64,000 nucleotides of DNA, from the NCBI RefSeq assembly GCF_040358255.1, contig NZ_CP132938.1, positions 2,976,001-3,040,000 of the forward strand, given 5' to 3'. The stretch comes from Tunturibacter gelidoferens (GTDB lineage: Bacteria; Acidobacteriota; Terriglobia; Terriglobales; Acidobacteriaceae). The notes below the pieces were generated by a model. That model had not been told where the DNA came from, made no database searches, and was given only the letters and a program-made list of their open reading frames with translations. The position numbers and the translations under genes were made by a program. This document shows, one piece after another, positions 29,815-39,039 of the stretch (within the stretch, counting starts at the first letter, position 1; each line of letters begins with the position of its first letter).

Positions 29815-30517
29815 GAAGTCTGGCGAAAAGTAGCGTGGCGCCTTCGCAAGCTGCGGGCGTCACGCTGCGACCGCCGATCCATTCTCAACGACGAAAGGTG
29901 ACGATGATGAGCGGTCCATGCAAGCGAGATAACCTCCGAAGAACACCCAACTGGAAGCGATTACATCTTCCCTCGACGCTCTGAAGGCTTATCACGGGCA
30001 AACCGGAAGCGATCCACTTGTTTGTCGTATGACGGGCAAACCGCACCTTACTGCCCGGTGCTCCGACGGAGTCGCCATGCCGCCGCGGATCGCTGGGTTT
30101 GGTAATCGAGACCGCTTCGAATAATTGGCAAGATTGGATCGCACGGGGCGGCAGGATAACAGTGCATCCGGAATGCCGCCAGTGACAACATAATGTTGCA
30201 CTCAGCGGCAGCATTCCATGCAATCTGCAGTTAACGGACAATAGAGCATGCTAAGGATCATTCGGTTTGCGGAGCGTCTAAACTGATCCTGTCGGGCCAT
30301 GTAATGGGATAGCGTGCCCGGCCATAAAGGAGGGGCCAACTATGAACAACCTAAGCAATTTGTGCTTCCGCTCCCATCCTTTGCGCACTCTGTATCCGGG
30401 TGGAGCTCTTATCGTTTGAAGATGCGATAGCGTTCTGTCTTGCATCTCGCTTGTATATCTAGAACTACAACGGAATTATGATCGGCTGCATCCAACAGCG
30501 CTGAGATTGCTAGGACT
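29815..30517. other. Intergenic stretch with one 25-codon frame behind a strong ribosome-binding site
   Basis: No recognised gene. At 30342-30419 an ATG frame of 25 codons (MNNLSNLCFRSHPLRTLYPG...) is preceded by AAAGGAGGGG at suitable spacing. It could be a leader peptide or a chance frame. Nothing else supports coding here. Confidence 0.3.
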
Positions 30518-30751
30518 ATGAAGCCAAGGTATGCAGTAATCTCTTTCGAGTGTTTGCCGCCTAACCAGCTCCAAGTCACTGAAACGGTCGAGGGCGGAGA
30601 CATTCGTCACCCGCAGGTGACACGAAATCCCAATGTTGTGACGGAGATGGAAAAGAAATATATGTTCTTCGCAGAACAGGCTAATACCGCGAGAAAGCAT
30701 ATTAGTCGAGGACAGTCTTGCGTTTTCAACGTCTACTATCGGGAGGCTTAA
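30518..30751 (+). CDS. Possible small hypothetical protein
   Basis: A 77-codon ATG frame (MKPRYAVISFECLPPNQLQV ... AEQANTARKHISRG) of ordinary composition. No good ribosome-binding site and no known motif. It lies about 100 bases before the response-regulator gene. Coding status is doubtful. Confidence 0.3.
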   Translation: MKPRYAVISFECLPPNQLQVTETVEGGDIRHPQVTRNPNVVTEMEKKYMFFAEQANTARKHISRGQSCVFNVYYREA

Positions 30752-30855
30752 TCCCCAGAAGAGACGCTACCCCCGATAAGTCCTTTAGACAACGTATCTC
30801 CGGAGCCTTGCGTCTAATTGGGGTGGGAAGTAGAGCAACGATCCCACGGTGAGCG

Positions 30856-31737
30856 ATGCCCCATACGAAAATAGAGCACTCTATCGTAGACGATGAGATA
30901 TTGGCTACACCAAAAATATTGCTCGTTGATGATGACGAAACCACCCGCGAAATCCTTAGTGCAATTCTTGAAACTAGTGGATTTCAAGTCGTTGTGGCTG
31001 CGAATGTCAACGATGCTCTCAGCCTTATAGGCGCTCAGACTTTCGACGTATTGCTAAGCGACCTTCACATGCCCAATCCAGGTGATGGACTAACTGTGGT
31101 CAGCGCCATGCGCCATGCTAATCCCAAAGCCGTGACGCTCATCCTCAGTTCGTATCCCGCAATGAAAGAGGCTGCGGAGGCGATTTTGCTACAAGCGGAT
31201 GGCGTTCTGGTAAAACCGATGGCGGTAGTCATGCTGGTCGATCTAATCAGAGGACGGCTGAAGCAGAGGACAATTCCTGCGCGAGTTATAGCGAGCGTTG
31301 CCGATATCCTCGAAGAGGAGACACAATCGACAATCAGTGATTGGCTTCTGCGTGTTGAACTTGAGCCTGACATTATTACTATCCCTTTGGGTTATGACGA
31401 CCGTACCGCACACCTCCTAGACCTATTCAGTGACCTTGTTTGTCGTCTTCGCTACCCACTACCATTGGGTACGCGTGCCCTGGTGTCCACCGCAGCAGCT
31501 CAGCATGGGGTAGACCGACGTAGGCAGGGCTATACGGCAGCGATGATGGTGGAAGAATCGCGAATGGTGCAGGTAAGCATCTTCCATACCTTACAAAATA
31601 ATCTGTACAGAGTGAACTTGAGTCTGGTCTTGGTGGGAGTAATGACGATAGCAGACGAGGTAGACTCGCAACTCGCTCAGGCGATGGCGAGCTATGTTTC
31701 AGAGTCAAACCTTGACGCTCTACCTGTAGTTGCCTAG
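30856..31737 (+). CDS. Response regulator with RsbR-N-like output domain
   Basis: 293 residues. Residues 20-130 form a receiver domain: ILLVDDDETTREIL (acidic pocket), phosphoacceptor Asp69 in LLSDLHMPN and Lys120 in GVLVKP. The C-terminal half (ILEEETQSTISDWLLRVELE, AAMMVEESRMVQVSIFHTLQ) resembles the RsbRD_N/histidine-kinase-N-type helical domain of stressosome and sensor proteins, with no DNA-binding motif. It probably acts by protein contact rather than by binding DNA. No cognate kinase is adjacent. A strong hairpin terminator follows, so it is a single transcription unit. Confidence 0.75.
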   Translation: MPHTKIEHSIVDDEILATPKILLVDDDETTREILSAILETSGFQVVVAANVNDALSLIGAQTFDVLLSDLHMPNPGDGLTVVSAMRHANPKAVTLILSSYPAMKEAAEAILLQADGVLVKPMAVVMLVDLIRGRLKQRTIPARVIASVADILEEETQSTISDWLLRVELEPDIITIPLGYDDRTAHLLDLFSDLVCRLRYPLPLGTRALVSTAAAQHGVDRRRQGYTAAMMVEESRMVQVSIFHTLQNNLYRVNLSLVLVGVMTIADEVDSQLAQAMASYVSESNLDALPVVA

Positions 31738-31775
31738 CCCCTACACGGTGCATTAAATACGCGCTGTTCAATACA

Positions 31776-31817
31776 ACGCCGCATCACTCTGAGGATTGAG
31801 TAATGCGGCGTCTTTTT
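31776..31817 (+). terminator. Rho-independent terminator of the response-regulator gene
   Basis: A perfect nine-pair stem (ACGCCGCAT with ATGCGGCGT) followed by CTTTTT, starting 39 bases after the response-regulator stop codon. Confidence 0.85.
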
Positions 31818-32105
31818 GCGTTTGGGGAGAGCTACTTGGAACGAGGCTCTGCCTGGGCATTTCTTCAGGACGAATCACGTCCACGCCTACTGTAATGGAA
31901 CTCGCCGGACTGCTCACAAAAACCAGAGTACCGTGACGATCAACTTTTGCAACAACGCCAGAGCTTCGCCTTACACTGTCTTGATTTAAGGAAACACTGT
32001 CTCTGAATACTATTCGCAAAGCCTCTGACTCTTCCTCTAAGCAGGATTGCGGCAGGGGCTTTTTTCGTTTCGGGAGAACTATTTCTCATCAGGAATGCGC
32101 CAACG

Positions 32106-32237
32106 GTAGAGTCGGAGTTGCGGGCGCGCGGCTTGTCTCCATTAGCCGACAATGACGGCAAAGGATTCGAGAGTTTCCACGTGAAGGACCCCAACGGCTT
32201 GGGTAAGGTACTCTCTCGTCCTGGGCAATCTGTTTGA
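32106..32237 (+). pseudogene. Relic of a VOC/glyoxalase-family protein
   Basis: A plus-strand frame reads VESELRARGLSPLADNDGKG then FESFHVKDPNGLG and stops at TGA 32235-32237. This is very like the last part of glyoxalase/VOC-fold proteins, whose closing motif is FHVKDPDG with a metal or substrate ligand. The upstream two-thirds is missing, so only a fragment remains. Confidence 0.6.
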
Positions 32238-32258
32238 TCCTATCCTCCGTGATGTTCG

Positions 32259-32534
32259 TCACCTGTCGCTGGCCAAATGGCGCGTGATACGCGGTGCATA
32301 TTGCGAGCTCGCCTCCGACTGTAAGCGGCGTTCGTACTGGAGCAGACGGTCATTGGCAGAAAAGTAGTCGATGAGAGCGTCTGCGACAGCTCGATTGTCG
32401 AAGCTGGCATAGTTTCCGACAATCTCGGTCGCAGCGGGTAGGCCATCAGAGGAGATGAGCGTTTCCTTCAGTACATTTGTTGCATCTTTTTGGAAGAATA
32501 GTCGGAACGACTGGATTCCAACTAGCGACCTCAA
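32259..32534 (-). CDS. Hypothetical protein, maybe coupled to the upstream peptidase gene
   Basis: 91 residues from a TTG whose first bases overlap the stop codon of the S9 peptidase frame (TTGA), the arrangement of translational coupling. The second half (FDNRAVADALIDYFSANDRL) is charged and helical. No family recognised. The start is weak and the gene may not be real. Confidence 0.35.
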   Translation of the reverse strand: MRSLVGIQSFRLFFQKDATNVLKETLISSDGLPAATEIVGNYASFDNRAVADALIDYFSANDRLLQYERRLQSEASSQYAPRITRHLASDR

Positions 32535-34754
32535 GGCGGAATCGTTCCGCTCTTGTCAGAGCGAAGACGGAAGAGACGCCACCGGTCATATTGTTCGCGA
32601 TCCGCCGGCATTTCTCTTTCGCTCCCCAGCAGCCAAAAGCTGTACCAGTCTAGGTTTCGTTGGAGGCTCTCCAGCCTCGCCTGAGGGTGGTCCGGTTGGT
32701 GCTGTTCGTAGGGATAGTAGTACAGCTCAACTGCGCGGCCGAGCCGGTTCAGACCGGTGAATAGCTCATAATTCTGCATTAAATTCAGTGGCGGGGTCTG
32801 TTCATTATCGTCAGTGATGCCATAGCCCATCTCTTCCATGAGAAGCGGCGTGTGGATCTTGTCTATATTGAAGGAAATGGAATACCGCAACCAGTTTGGC
32901 AGGGTCGCGCCATACGGAGGCCCCCCGTAGATCGTCTCCCATCCGCGAATGGTGCTATCCGAGTGCAGCAGCCAATACTCGCCCAAACTGTATTGAACAT
33001 TTTCCGCGACCGTTGCCGCACGGTATCGGGTTTTAGAATGCGAAAGAATAAACTCCGTGTACCATCCGGAGCGGCTGAACCCGATGATGCCAACTTTTTC
33101 AGGGTTGACCATCCCGTCTGAGACTAGTTTGGCAACGGCGCTGTCCCAAACATCCATGTGAAACGCCGCTTCTCCTATTCCATCGGGATACCCTTCAGGG
33201 GCATTTGCAATCTGGTCTTCGATCGACTCCGATCCATTGCGAATCAAATACATGATTCCCGCGTTTGCGATGGGTTGGGGTGCGAAGGACGGGTAATGGT
33301 CTTGGCCGCTATCGCATACGAATTGACCAGTGGTTGGCTTGGTCTGAATCACCAACGGGTATCTCGTGCCGCGGACATAGTGTGGAGGAACGAAGAGAAG
33401 TCCCTGGTCTGCATAGCCTGTCGACGTTTGCCAATCCAGTTCTACTGCTGGAGCGATCGTCAGGTGCTGAAACTGAGGGTTCAGTATGAATCGACGGATA
33501 GCACTTTCATGATCGAACGAATACGAAAACACTTCCGGGGGGCTTGTCGCGTACCAGACCGCGGAGCGGGATATGCGCAGATGACGCATTCTGCCACACA
33601 CCGTTCTGATAAAGGAAGCGTGAAATCTCGTCATTCTGAGTTTGGACAAAAACCTCGCCAGGGGGACTCCAGAATAGCGGTTGTTGGACAGGGTTGGCCA
33701 AATGGACCGCCACCTCCTCCGCTTTTCCACTCGTCACGTCGATTCGAAATAGATGGATGGATCCTCTGTGCTCGCGCTGATCCTGGATCTCCGACTGACT
33801 ACCCACTGGGGATTGAGCCGACATTAGAAACGATCGGCTGTCCGACGACCAGAGGGGGACTCCGTGATTCCACGGGGTCTCAAATGGAAGAGCCGTTTTG
33901 CCCGTTTTCAGGTTATAGAGGACGGTTACGTGCATACCCGGAAAACCGGAGACGACTGTTGCTTGTACGAATTTGCTGACCTTCCAACGCTCTGGTATTC
34001 GGCCCGTGTCGACATAGGAGATCAGCAACATCCTTCCGTTTGGCGACAGGCTGAGCCGAAGATACTCCTGGCAATACATGGAGGTGAGCGTTGCGTCTGT
34101 GAATGGAGATTGAATGACAATCCTTTTTGGCAGGGTCCATCTCCCGTCCTGGAGGCGACTCGAGACGAACAAGCTCAGTTTTTGAAATCTTGCTGAGCCG
34201 GGACGCTGGAATGGTACTCGATATCCCCGCGAAAGTTCCTCTCTGGTCTGGCTTTTCACCTTGATTGGAGGCAGTTCGGATGGAACAGCGAAGACCAAGA
34301 TACCGCCGTTGCCATCTATGCTGAACTCTTTGACGCCTTCCTGCGGCTTCGCCAATACTTTACGCTGAGAGGTACGGGTATCAAGTTCAACAATTTCAGA
34401 ATGGATTCCCTCATTCAGAAGGGCAACGATGTGTCGGCCGTCATCGAGCCAACGCAGTTGCGATATCTTGGATTCGGTCACCAAAAGTCGACCTGGATCG
34501 TCAGATTCCGTTGAGAGTTGTTTTATGTAGAGCCGGATATCGTTCTGATTCGTGGAGAGGTTCGGCGACTTTACGAGATAAGCGACTTGAGCTCCGGATG
34601 GACTTATTTGAACGGCATGATGGTACGAATCGTCCACGACGTATTGCACCGTGACACAATCGGCCGGTCCTATAGGGCGCGGTGACAGGCTAAAGTCACG
34701 TAAAGGAAGGAAGTCTCCTCCCTCGCTCCAGCCGAGATCGCAAATAAGAGCCAA
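32531..34754 (-). pseudogene. S9-family (prolyl-oligopeptidase-type) peptidase broken by a frameshift
   Basis: The upstream frame (34754 to about 33550) gives a beta-propeller-type N-terminus: HHAVQISPSGAQVAYLVKSP, LRWLDDGRHIVALLN, LSLSPNGRMLLISY. The downstream frame (about 33560 to 32531) gives the alpha/beta-hydrolase half: TSPPEVFSYSFDHESAI, nucleophile Ser in IIGFSRSGWYTEF, PLLMEEMGYG, and the His region in YYPYEQHQPDHPQA. They overlap with no shared frame, so one base is lost or gained near 33550. The 5' end also lacks a signal peptide and has only a TTG start. The fold resembles peptidases of the lasso-peptide isopeptidase group, but no lasso genes are nearby. Confidence 0.75.
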
Positions 34755-34900
34755 TCATCTAACCCGGACAACTTAGGACCGCATCCGTAGCGTGTACGAT
34801 TTCGTGTGGCGACTTCTTTGAAATTTGGGTCACTCCCGGTTGCTCTTCAGATGAGGGCGAAATTGAGGAATCTGCGCGCTGTGACGAAAGGCTAGAGCAA

Positions 34901-37900
34901 ATGAGATGGATCGACGCGAAGCAACTTTCTACTTGGGCCTCAGAACGTATAGATGCGAGAAGCGCACTCCCTCGCCTTGTGGGGCAGCTCATCCGGGCAT
35001 CCGTCACTGACGTTACCGCATTCCGTTTTCCATCTGGCGACAGCGCTCAAATCCAAGGGTGGGACGGACAACTCGTCGCGCGACCAGAGGGCGCTTTCAG
35101 AACGTACATACCCGAAGGATCATCGGTATGGGAATGGGGAGTTGCCGAGTCGCCGGGAACCAAAGCACAAAGTGACTGGAAAAAACGTAAGAAGGATCCG
35201 GGAGACGGAATCAATCAGGCAGAAACCACGTTTGTATTCGTTACACCCCAAACTTGGCCAAAGTCCTCGACCTGGGTTGCCAAGAAGAAAAAAGAAGGAT
35301 CGCCATGGAAGGATATTCGGATCATTGATGGAGTCGCGCTGGAAGAATGGTGCGAACTTTGTCCAGCCGCCTCCGCTACCTTCGCCCGCGAGAATGGCTT
35401 CGCCCCAAAGGAAGATGTACAAGACATTGACGAGTTTTGGGAGAGCTATGCTTCGCACTTCAATCCAAACTTAACCGAAGCGGTTCTTCTTGCTGGCAGA
35501 GGCGAGCAGAGTCAAGCACTTCTCCAAACTTTGTCTACGGCCACTGGCATTCATCGGTATAGAGGAGATTCCCTTGATGAGGTGCTAGCGTTTGTCGCGG
35601 CCGTAATTCGATCCGCCAGCGATAGCGAGCGCGAATATCTTCGTGCGAGGACGCTCGTTGTTCAATCTGAGAATGCCGCAAGACTGCTGAAGGCAAGACC
35701 CAATCTGATCTTTGCGATGCGCGGGGAAGGGGTCAGATACGGCGGGTTACTGGACGATCGCTGCGTCATTGTTCCGATTGGCAGAGACAGCACGAAGCAA
35801 TCCAGCGCAATCGCTCTGATTCGTCCGTTGGTCCACGAGATGAGCGAGGCACTCTGCACTATGGGAATCGCGGAGGATAAAGCTCTTAAGCTCGCCTATG
35901 GATGCGGACGCAGCGTCAGTATTCTTGCTCGCACGATCGCTAGCGCAGATTCCGAGCGTCCCACTTGGCGGAATTCTCGTCATCTGATTCCGGCGTTCTT
36001 AGCTGGTGCATGGGATCAATCGTCGGAAGCGGACAAAGCTGCTGTCCTCGCGCTTTCGGGTTTTCCCACCTATGACGACTTAGAAAGTTCTTTACGGGCG
36101 TTTCTAGCGTTGCCGGACGCCCCTTTAGAGACAGTAGGGGCGGTCTGGGCAGTGCGCGCACCGGTCGATATGTTCGTTCATGTCGCGCACTTGATCACGA
36201 ACACAGATTGGGTGCGCCTCAAAGAAACTGCGAAGAAGGTGCTGTCGGAAATCGATCCGTCACTCGAACTGCCACCCGGAGAGCGTGCGTATGCGCGACT
36301 CCGAAATAAAGTCCTCACGCATTCATTGTGGCTCCGAGACGGAATTACTACAACGTTGCTAATACTCGCGGCGTTAGGAGTTGAGAACGACACCCTGATT
36401 AACGGAGGGTCGCCTCAAGATTTCGTGAATCAACTGGTTGCGGACATCCCGGGCCTGCGCGATGACTATCGCGTCATAGCTAGTCTTTCTGCGCAACTCC
36501 CGATGCTAATGGAGGCATCTCCCGTCCCTTTGTTCTTAGCCCTTGAGCATTTGCTTGAGGGCGACGGGATGAAACTCAAGCCGATCTTCCGGGATACCAA
36601 GGATCAGAACTGGCTATTCGGAAGCAGCCCTCACACGGGATTGCTCTGGGCTTTAGAGGTTGCTGGCCAAGACCCGCAACTCTTGCCAAGGGCCGCCGAC
36701 ATACTAGCGCGCCTCGCGGAGATTGATCCGGGGGGCACTTACTCGAACCGGCCCCTAAATAGCCTGCGCGCCTTGTTTCTCACCTGGAAGCCGCTTACCA
36801 ATGCATCGCATGAATTCCGGCTCGCGGTGATCGATACCCTCGTGGCTGCCCATCCAGAAATTGGCTGGAAGCTGCTTCTTGCACTCATGCCGAAAATACT
36901 TGACACCGGCGTTCAGTCAGTTAGCCCTCACTTCCGAGATGCGGGCGCTTCAGAGCGTGAAACTCTCACATGGGCAATTCTCTATAAGACAATAACTGCC
37001 ATCGTGAGCCTAGCGGTGCGACTAGCGGGCACCGACCCAATGCGTTGGGAATCCGTTCTCGACTCGCTGGGCTCCCTATTGCCCTCAGATCGTCAACTCG
37101 TTATTGCAGCTTTCTCCAAATCTGTCTCGCTCATGCATGAACAAGACAAACAACGACTGTGGCAACATCTCGCTGACTTTGTCAGGCGACACAAGACGTA
37201 CGCGGGAGCGGACTGGTCGTTACCCTCGGAGGAGTTGGCGCCTCTTGAAAGGATATTGAAAGAGATTGCCCCGAAGGATTCAGAAATGCAAGACCAGTAT
37301 TTATTCAAAGAGGTCTTTCCTGATATTCCTGGCGTCGAACCCGAGAACCTCTTAACTCGCACTGAAGAACTGAGAAAAGAGGTCGTTGCACGCATCCTAC
37401 AAGATGGTGGCGTCGGTCGAGTCATTCAGTTCTCTAGCGATGTAGAAGCGCCTCGCTACGTTGGGGCTGCTTTTGGCTTGGTCGGTCAGGACATGGCGAC
37501 TGTTATGAATGGCGTCCTGGCGAAGAATGACTCAGGCAAACCGGACTTGGGCTTTTCAGGGGCCGCATCGAGCACAGCCTATCAGAGATTCGGTGAGAAT
37601 TGGGCTGACCTCATCCGGGCGGAATTCGGACAAGGAAAACTCACCGAAAGTCAGTTACAAGAACTGATTGAGTGGTGGCCTCACAATCGCTTTACATGGG
37701 AGTGGATTGCAGGATTCGGCGACGATGCGCGGAAACATTTTTGGGAAAGGAGGCGGGCCTGGGGCATTCACGCGACCGGAAAAGACTTCGACGATGCGAT
37801 TGATAACTATCTCGAGGCCGAACGCCCGGAGTTTGTTATCGACGCGCTGTACCAGCGAGCAAATGAGATTTCCACTTCGAATTTAATCAGGCTGCTCGAA

Positions 37901-38689
37901 GAATTCGAGAAAAGGTTCGCGCAAAATCCGAAGTTACTGAACGACAACGTTCTTGATTTTAAGATGAAGTTCATTTTCAAGGCGCTCCAAAGCCGCGATG
38001 ACACGTCGCTCGAGGTAGTCGCTGGCTGGGAGTACCGGTACCTACCCTTACTTCGAGAATCGTGGTCTACTTCCGATCCAAACTCCGCGTTAGACCGATA
38101 CTTAGTCAGAAGCCCAGAGTTTTTTGTTCAGGTAATCTCGCATGTTTTCCGGGGAAAGGCTGATCGCGGCGAGCCCACGGAGGACATTTCGTCACAGATG
38201 CGTGCTCGCGCTCGAACTAGTTTGACGCTGCTCGAAAGCTTCACGACCATTCCCGGGGGAGACGGTGCGTCAATTGATCCGCTCGCGCTTGATGCTTGGG
38301 TGGAAGAAGCTCGCCGGCTCGCCAAAGCAGCAGACAGGCTCGCAATCGCGGAACAATACATCGGGAAAATGCTCTGCCATGCACTCCCTGATCCAGAAGA
38401 CAAAGTGTGGCCACATCAGGCAATTCGGGACGGCTTGGAGACATGGAAATCCCATGAAATCGAACGAGGCATCGTTATCGGGAAATTGAATTCGCGAGGC
38501 GTGACTAGACGCGCTCCACTCGACGGTGGCAAACAGGAACGTGCTCTTGCAGGTAGCTTGCGCGAGGACGCTTTGAAGGTCAATGCGTGGCCCCGAACCA
38601 AACTAATGCTAATCGGACTCGCAGAACATTGGGAACATTCAGCAGAACGCGAAGACCAGCGTGTGGAGGAGATGCGTCTTCGAGAATAG
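34901..38689 (+). CDS. Very large nuclease-like/STAND-like protein, candidate antiphage effector
   Basis: 1,262 residues, soluble, no signal peptide. Residues 40-150 look like a PD-(D/E)xK-type nuclease or close relative: QIQGWDGQLV (Asp55), SSVWEWGVAE (Glu78), TKAQSDWKKR (Lys88), then TTFVFVTPQTWP and IRIIDGVALEEWCE. Around 196-208 the sequence AVLLAGRGEQSQALLQ sits where a STAND ATPase has its P-loop, but Lys-Ser/Thr is absent. KLAYGCGRSVSILAR and the following region fit the winged-helix part of such proteins. The last 800 residues are helical repeats, as in sensor domains. Large proteins of this build occur in defence islands. It stands alone. Domain reading is by motif only; biological role is inferred. 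Confidence 0.7.
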   Translation: MRWIDAKQLSTWASERIDARSALPRLVGQLIRASVTDVTAFRFPSGDSAQIQGWDGQLVARPEGAFRTYIPEGSSVWEWGVAESPGTKAQSDWKKRKKDPGDGINQAETTFVFVTPQTWPKSSTWVAKKKKEGSPWKDIRIIDGVALEEWCELCPAASATFARENGFAPKEDVQDIDEFWESYASHFNPNLTEAVLLAGRGEQSQALLQTLSTATGIHRYRGDSLDEVLAFVAAVIRSASDSEREYLRARTLVVQSENAARLLKARPNLIFAMRGEGVRYGGLLDDRCVIVPIGRDSTKQSSAIALIRPLVHEMSEALCTMGIAEDKALKLAYGCGRSVSILARTIASADSERPTWRNSRHLIPAFLAGAWDQSSEADKAAVLALSGFPTYDDLESSLRAFLALPDAPLETVGAVWAVRAPVDMFVHVAHLITNTDWVRLKETAKKVLSEIDPSLELPPGERAYARLRNKVLTHSLWLRDGITTTLLILAALGVENDTLINGGSPQDFVNQLVADIPGLRDDYRVIASLSAQLPMLMEASPVPLFLALEHLLEGDGMKLKPIFRDTKDQNWLFGSSPHTGLLWALEVAGQDPQLLPRAADILARLAEIDPGGTYSNRPLNSLRALFLTWKPLTNASHEFRLAVIDTLVAAHPEIGWKLLLALMPKILDTGVQSVSPHFRDAGASERETLTWAILYKTITAIVSLAVRLAGTDPMRWESVLDSLGSLLPSDRQLVIAAFSKSVSLMHEQDKQRLWQHLADFVRRHKTYAGADWSLPSEELAPLERILKEIAPKDSEMQDQYLFKEVFPDIPGVEPENLLTRTEELRKEVVARILQDGGVGRVIQFSSDVEAPRYVGAAFGLVGQDMATVMNGVLAKNDSGKPDLGFSGAASSTAYQRFGENWADLIRAEFGQGKLTESQLQELIEWWPHNRFTWEWIAGFGDDARKHFWERRRAWGIHATGKDFDDAIDNYLEAERPEFVIDALYQRANEISTSNLIRLLEEFEKRFAQNPKLLNDNVLDFKMKFIFKALQSRDDTSLEVVAGWEYRYLPLLRESWSTSDPNSALDRYLVRSPEFFVQVISHVFRGKADRGEPTEDISSQMRARARTSLTLLESFTTIPGGDGASIDPLALDAWVEEARRLAKAADRLAIAEQYIGKMLCHALPDPEDKVWPHQAIRDGLETWKSHEIERGIVIGKLNSRGVTRRAPLDGGKQERALAGSLREDALKVNAWPRTKLMLIGLAEHWEHSAEREDQRVEEMRLRE

Positions 38690-38929
38690 TACTCACACAG
38701 ATTGAGGAAATTCTTATAACTGGTTGGGGATAAGGGCGTTAGTCACGCATGAAACCTTACCAGCTGACTAGCCTAGATGGAATCCCCAACGGCGCACTGT
38801 GCCATCTCGAAGTGTCAACTTCCAGTGGCCGGCCTCCGAGGCCCCACCAGCCGCGAACCCGAAATTCCGGCTTCGATTGCGTCGGCGTGCGCCCGCACGT
38901 CAGCCCCTCGTCATCACCCGCACTCGATC

Positions 38930-39005
38930 ACGTCCAGAGGGGAAGACATAACGCTTACGAAGCATGGACGCCCCCGTCATGCTGGTCCGGTTGGGGGGAG
39001 GGGTG
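38930..39005 (+). pseudogene. Relic of a Phd/YefM-type antitoxin
   Basis: One frame reads GEDITLTKHGRP, the typical core of Phd/YefM antitoxins. After a one-base shift the next frame continues PVMLVRLGG, matching the strand that follows in intact proteins. No toxin gene and no intact start are visible, and the surrounding 350 bases hold nothing else recognisable. Confidence 0.45.
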
Positions 39006-39039
39006 TGGATATTATCCAACGGCGACTATATGCCCACGG

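Noticed and set aside
32531..34900. Lasso-peptide cluster suggested by the isopeptidase-like S9 protein
   Set aside because: No precursor peptide, B (protease/RRE) or C (cyclase) gene and no dedicated receptor lies nearby.
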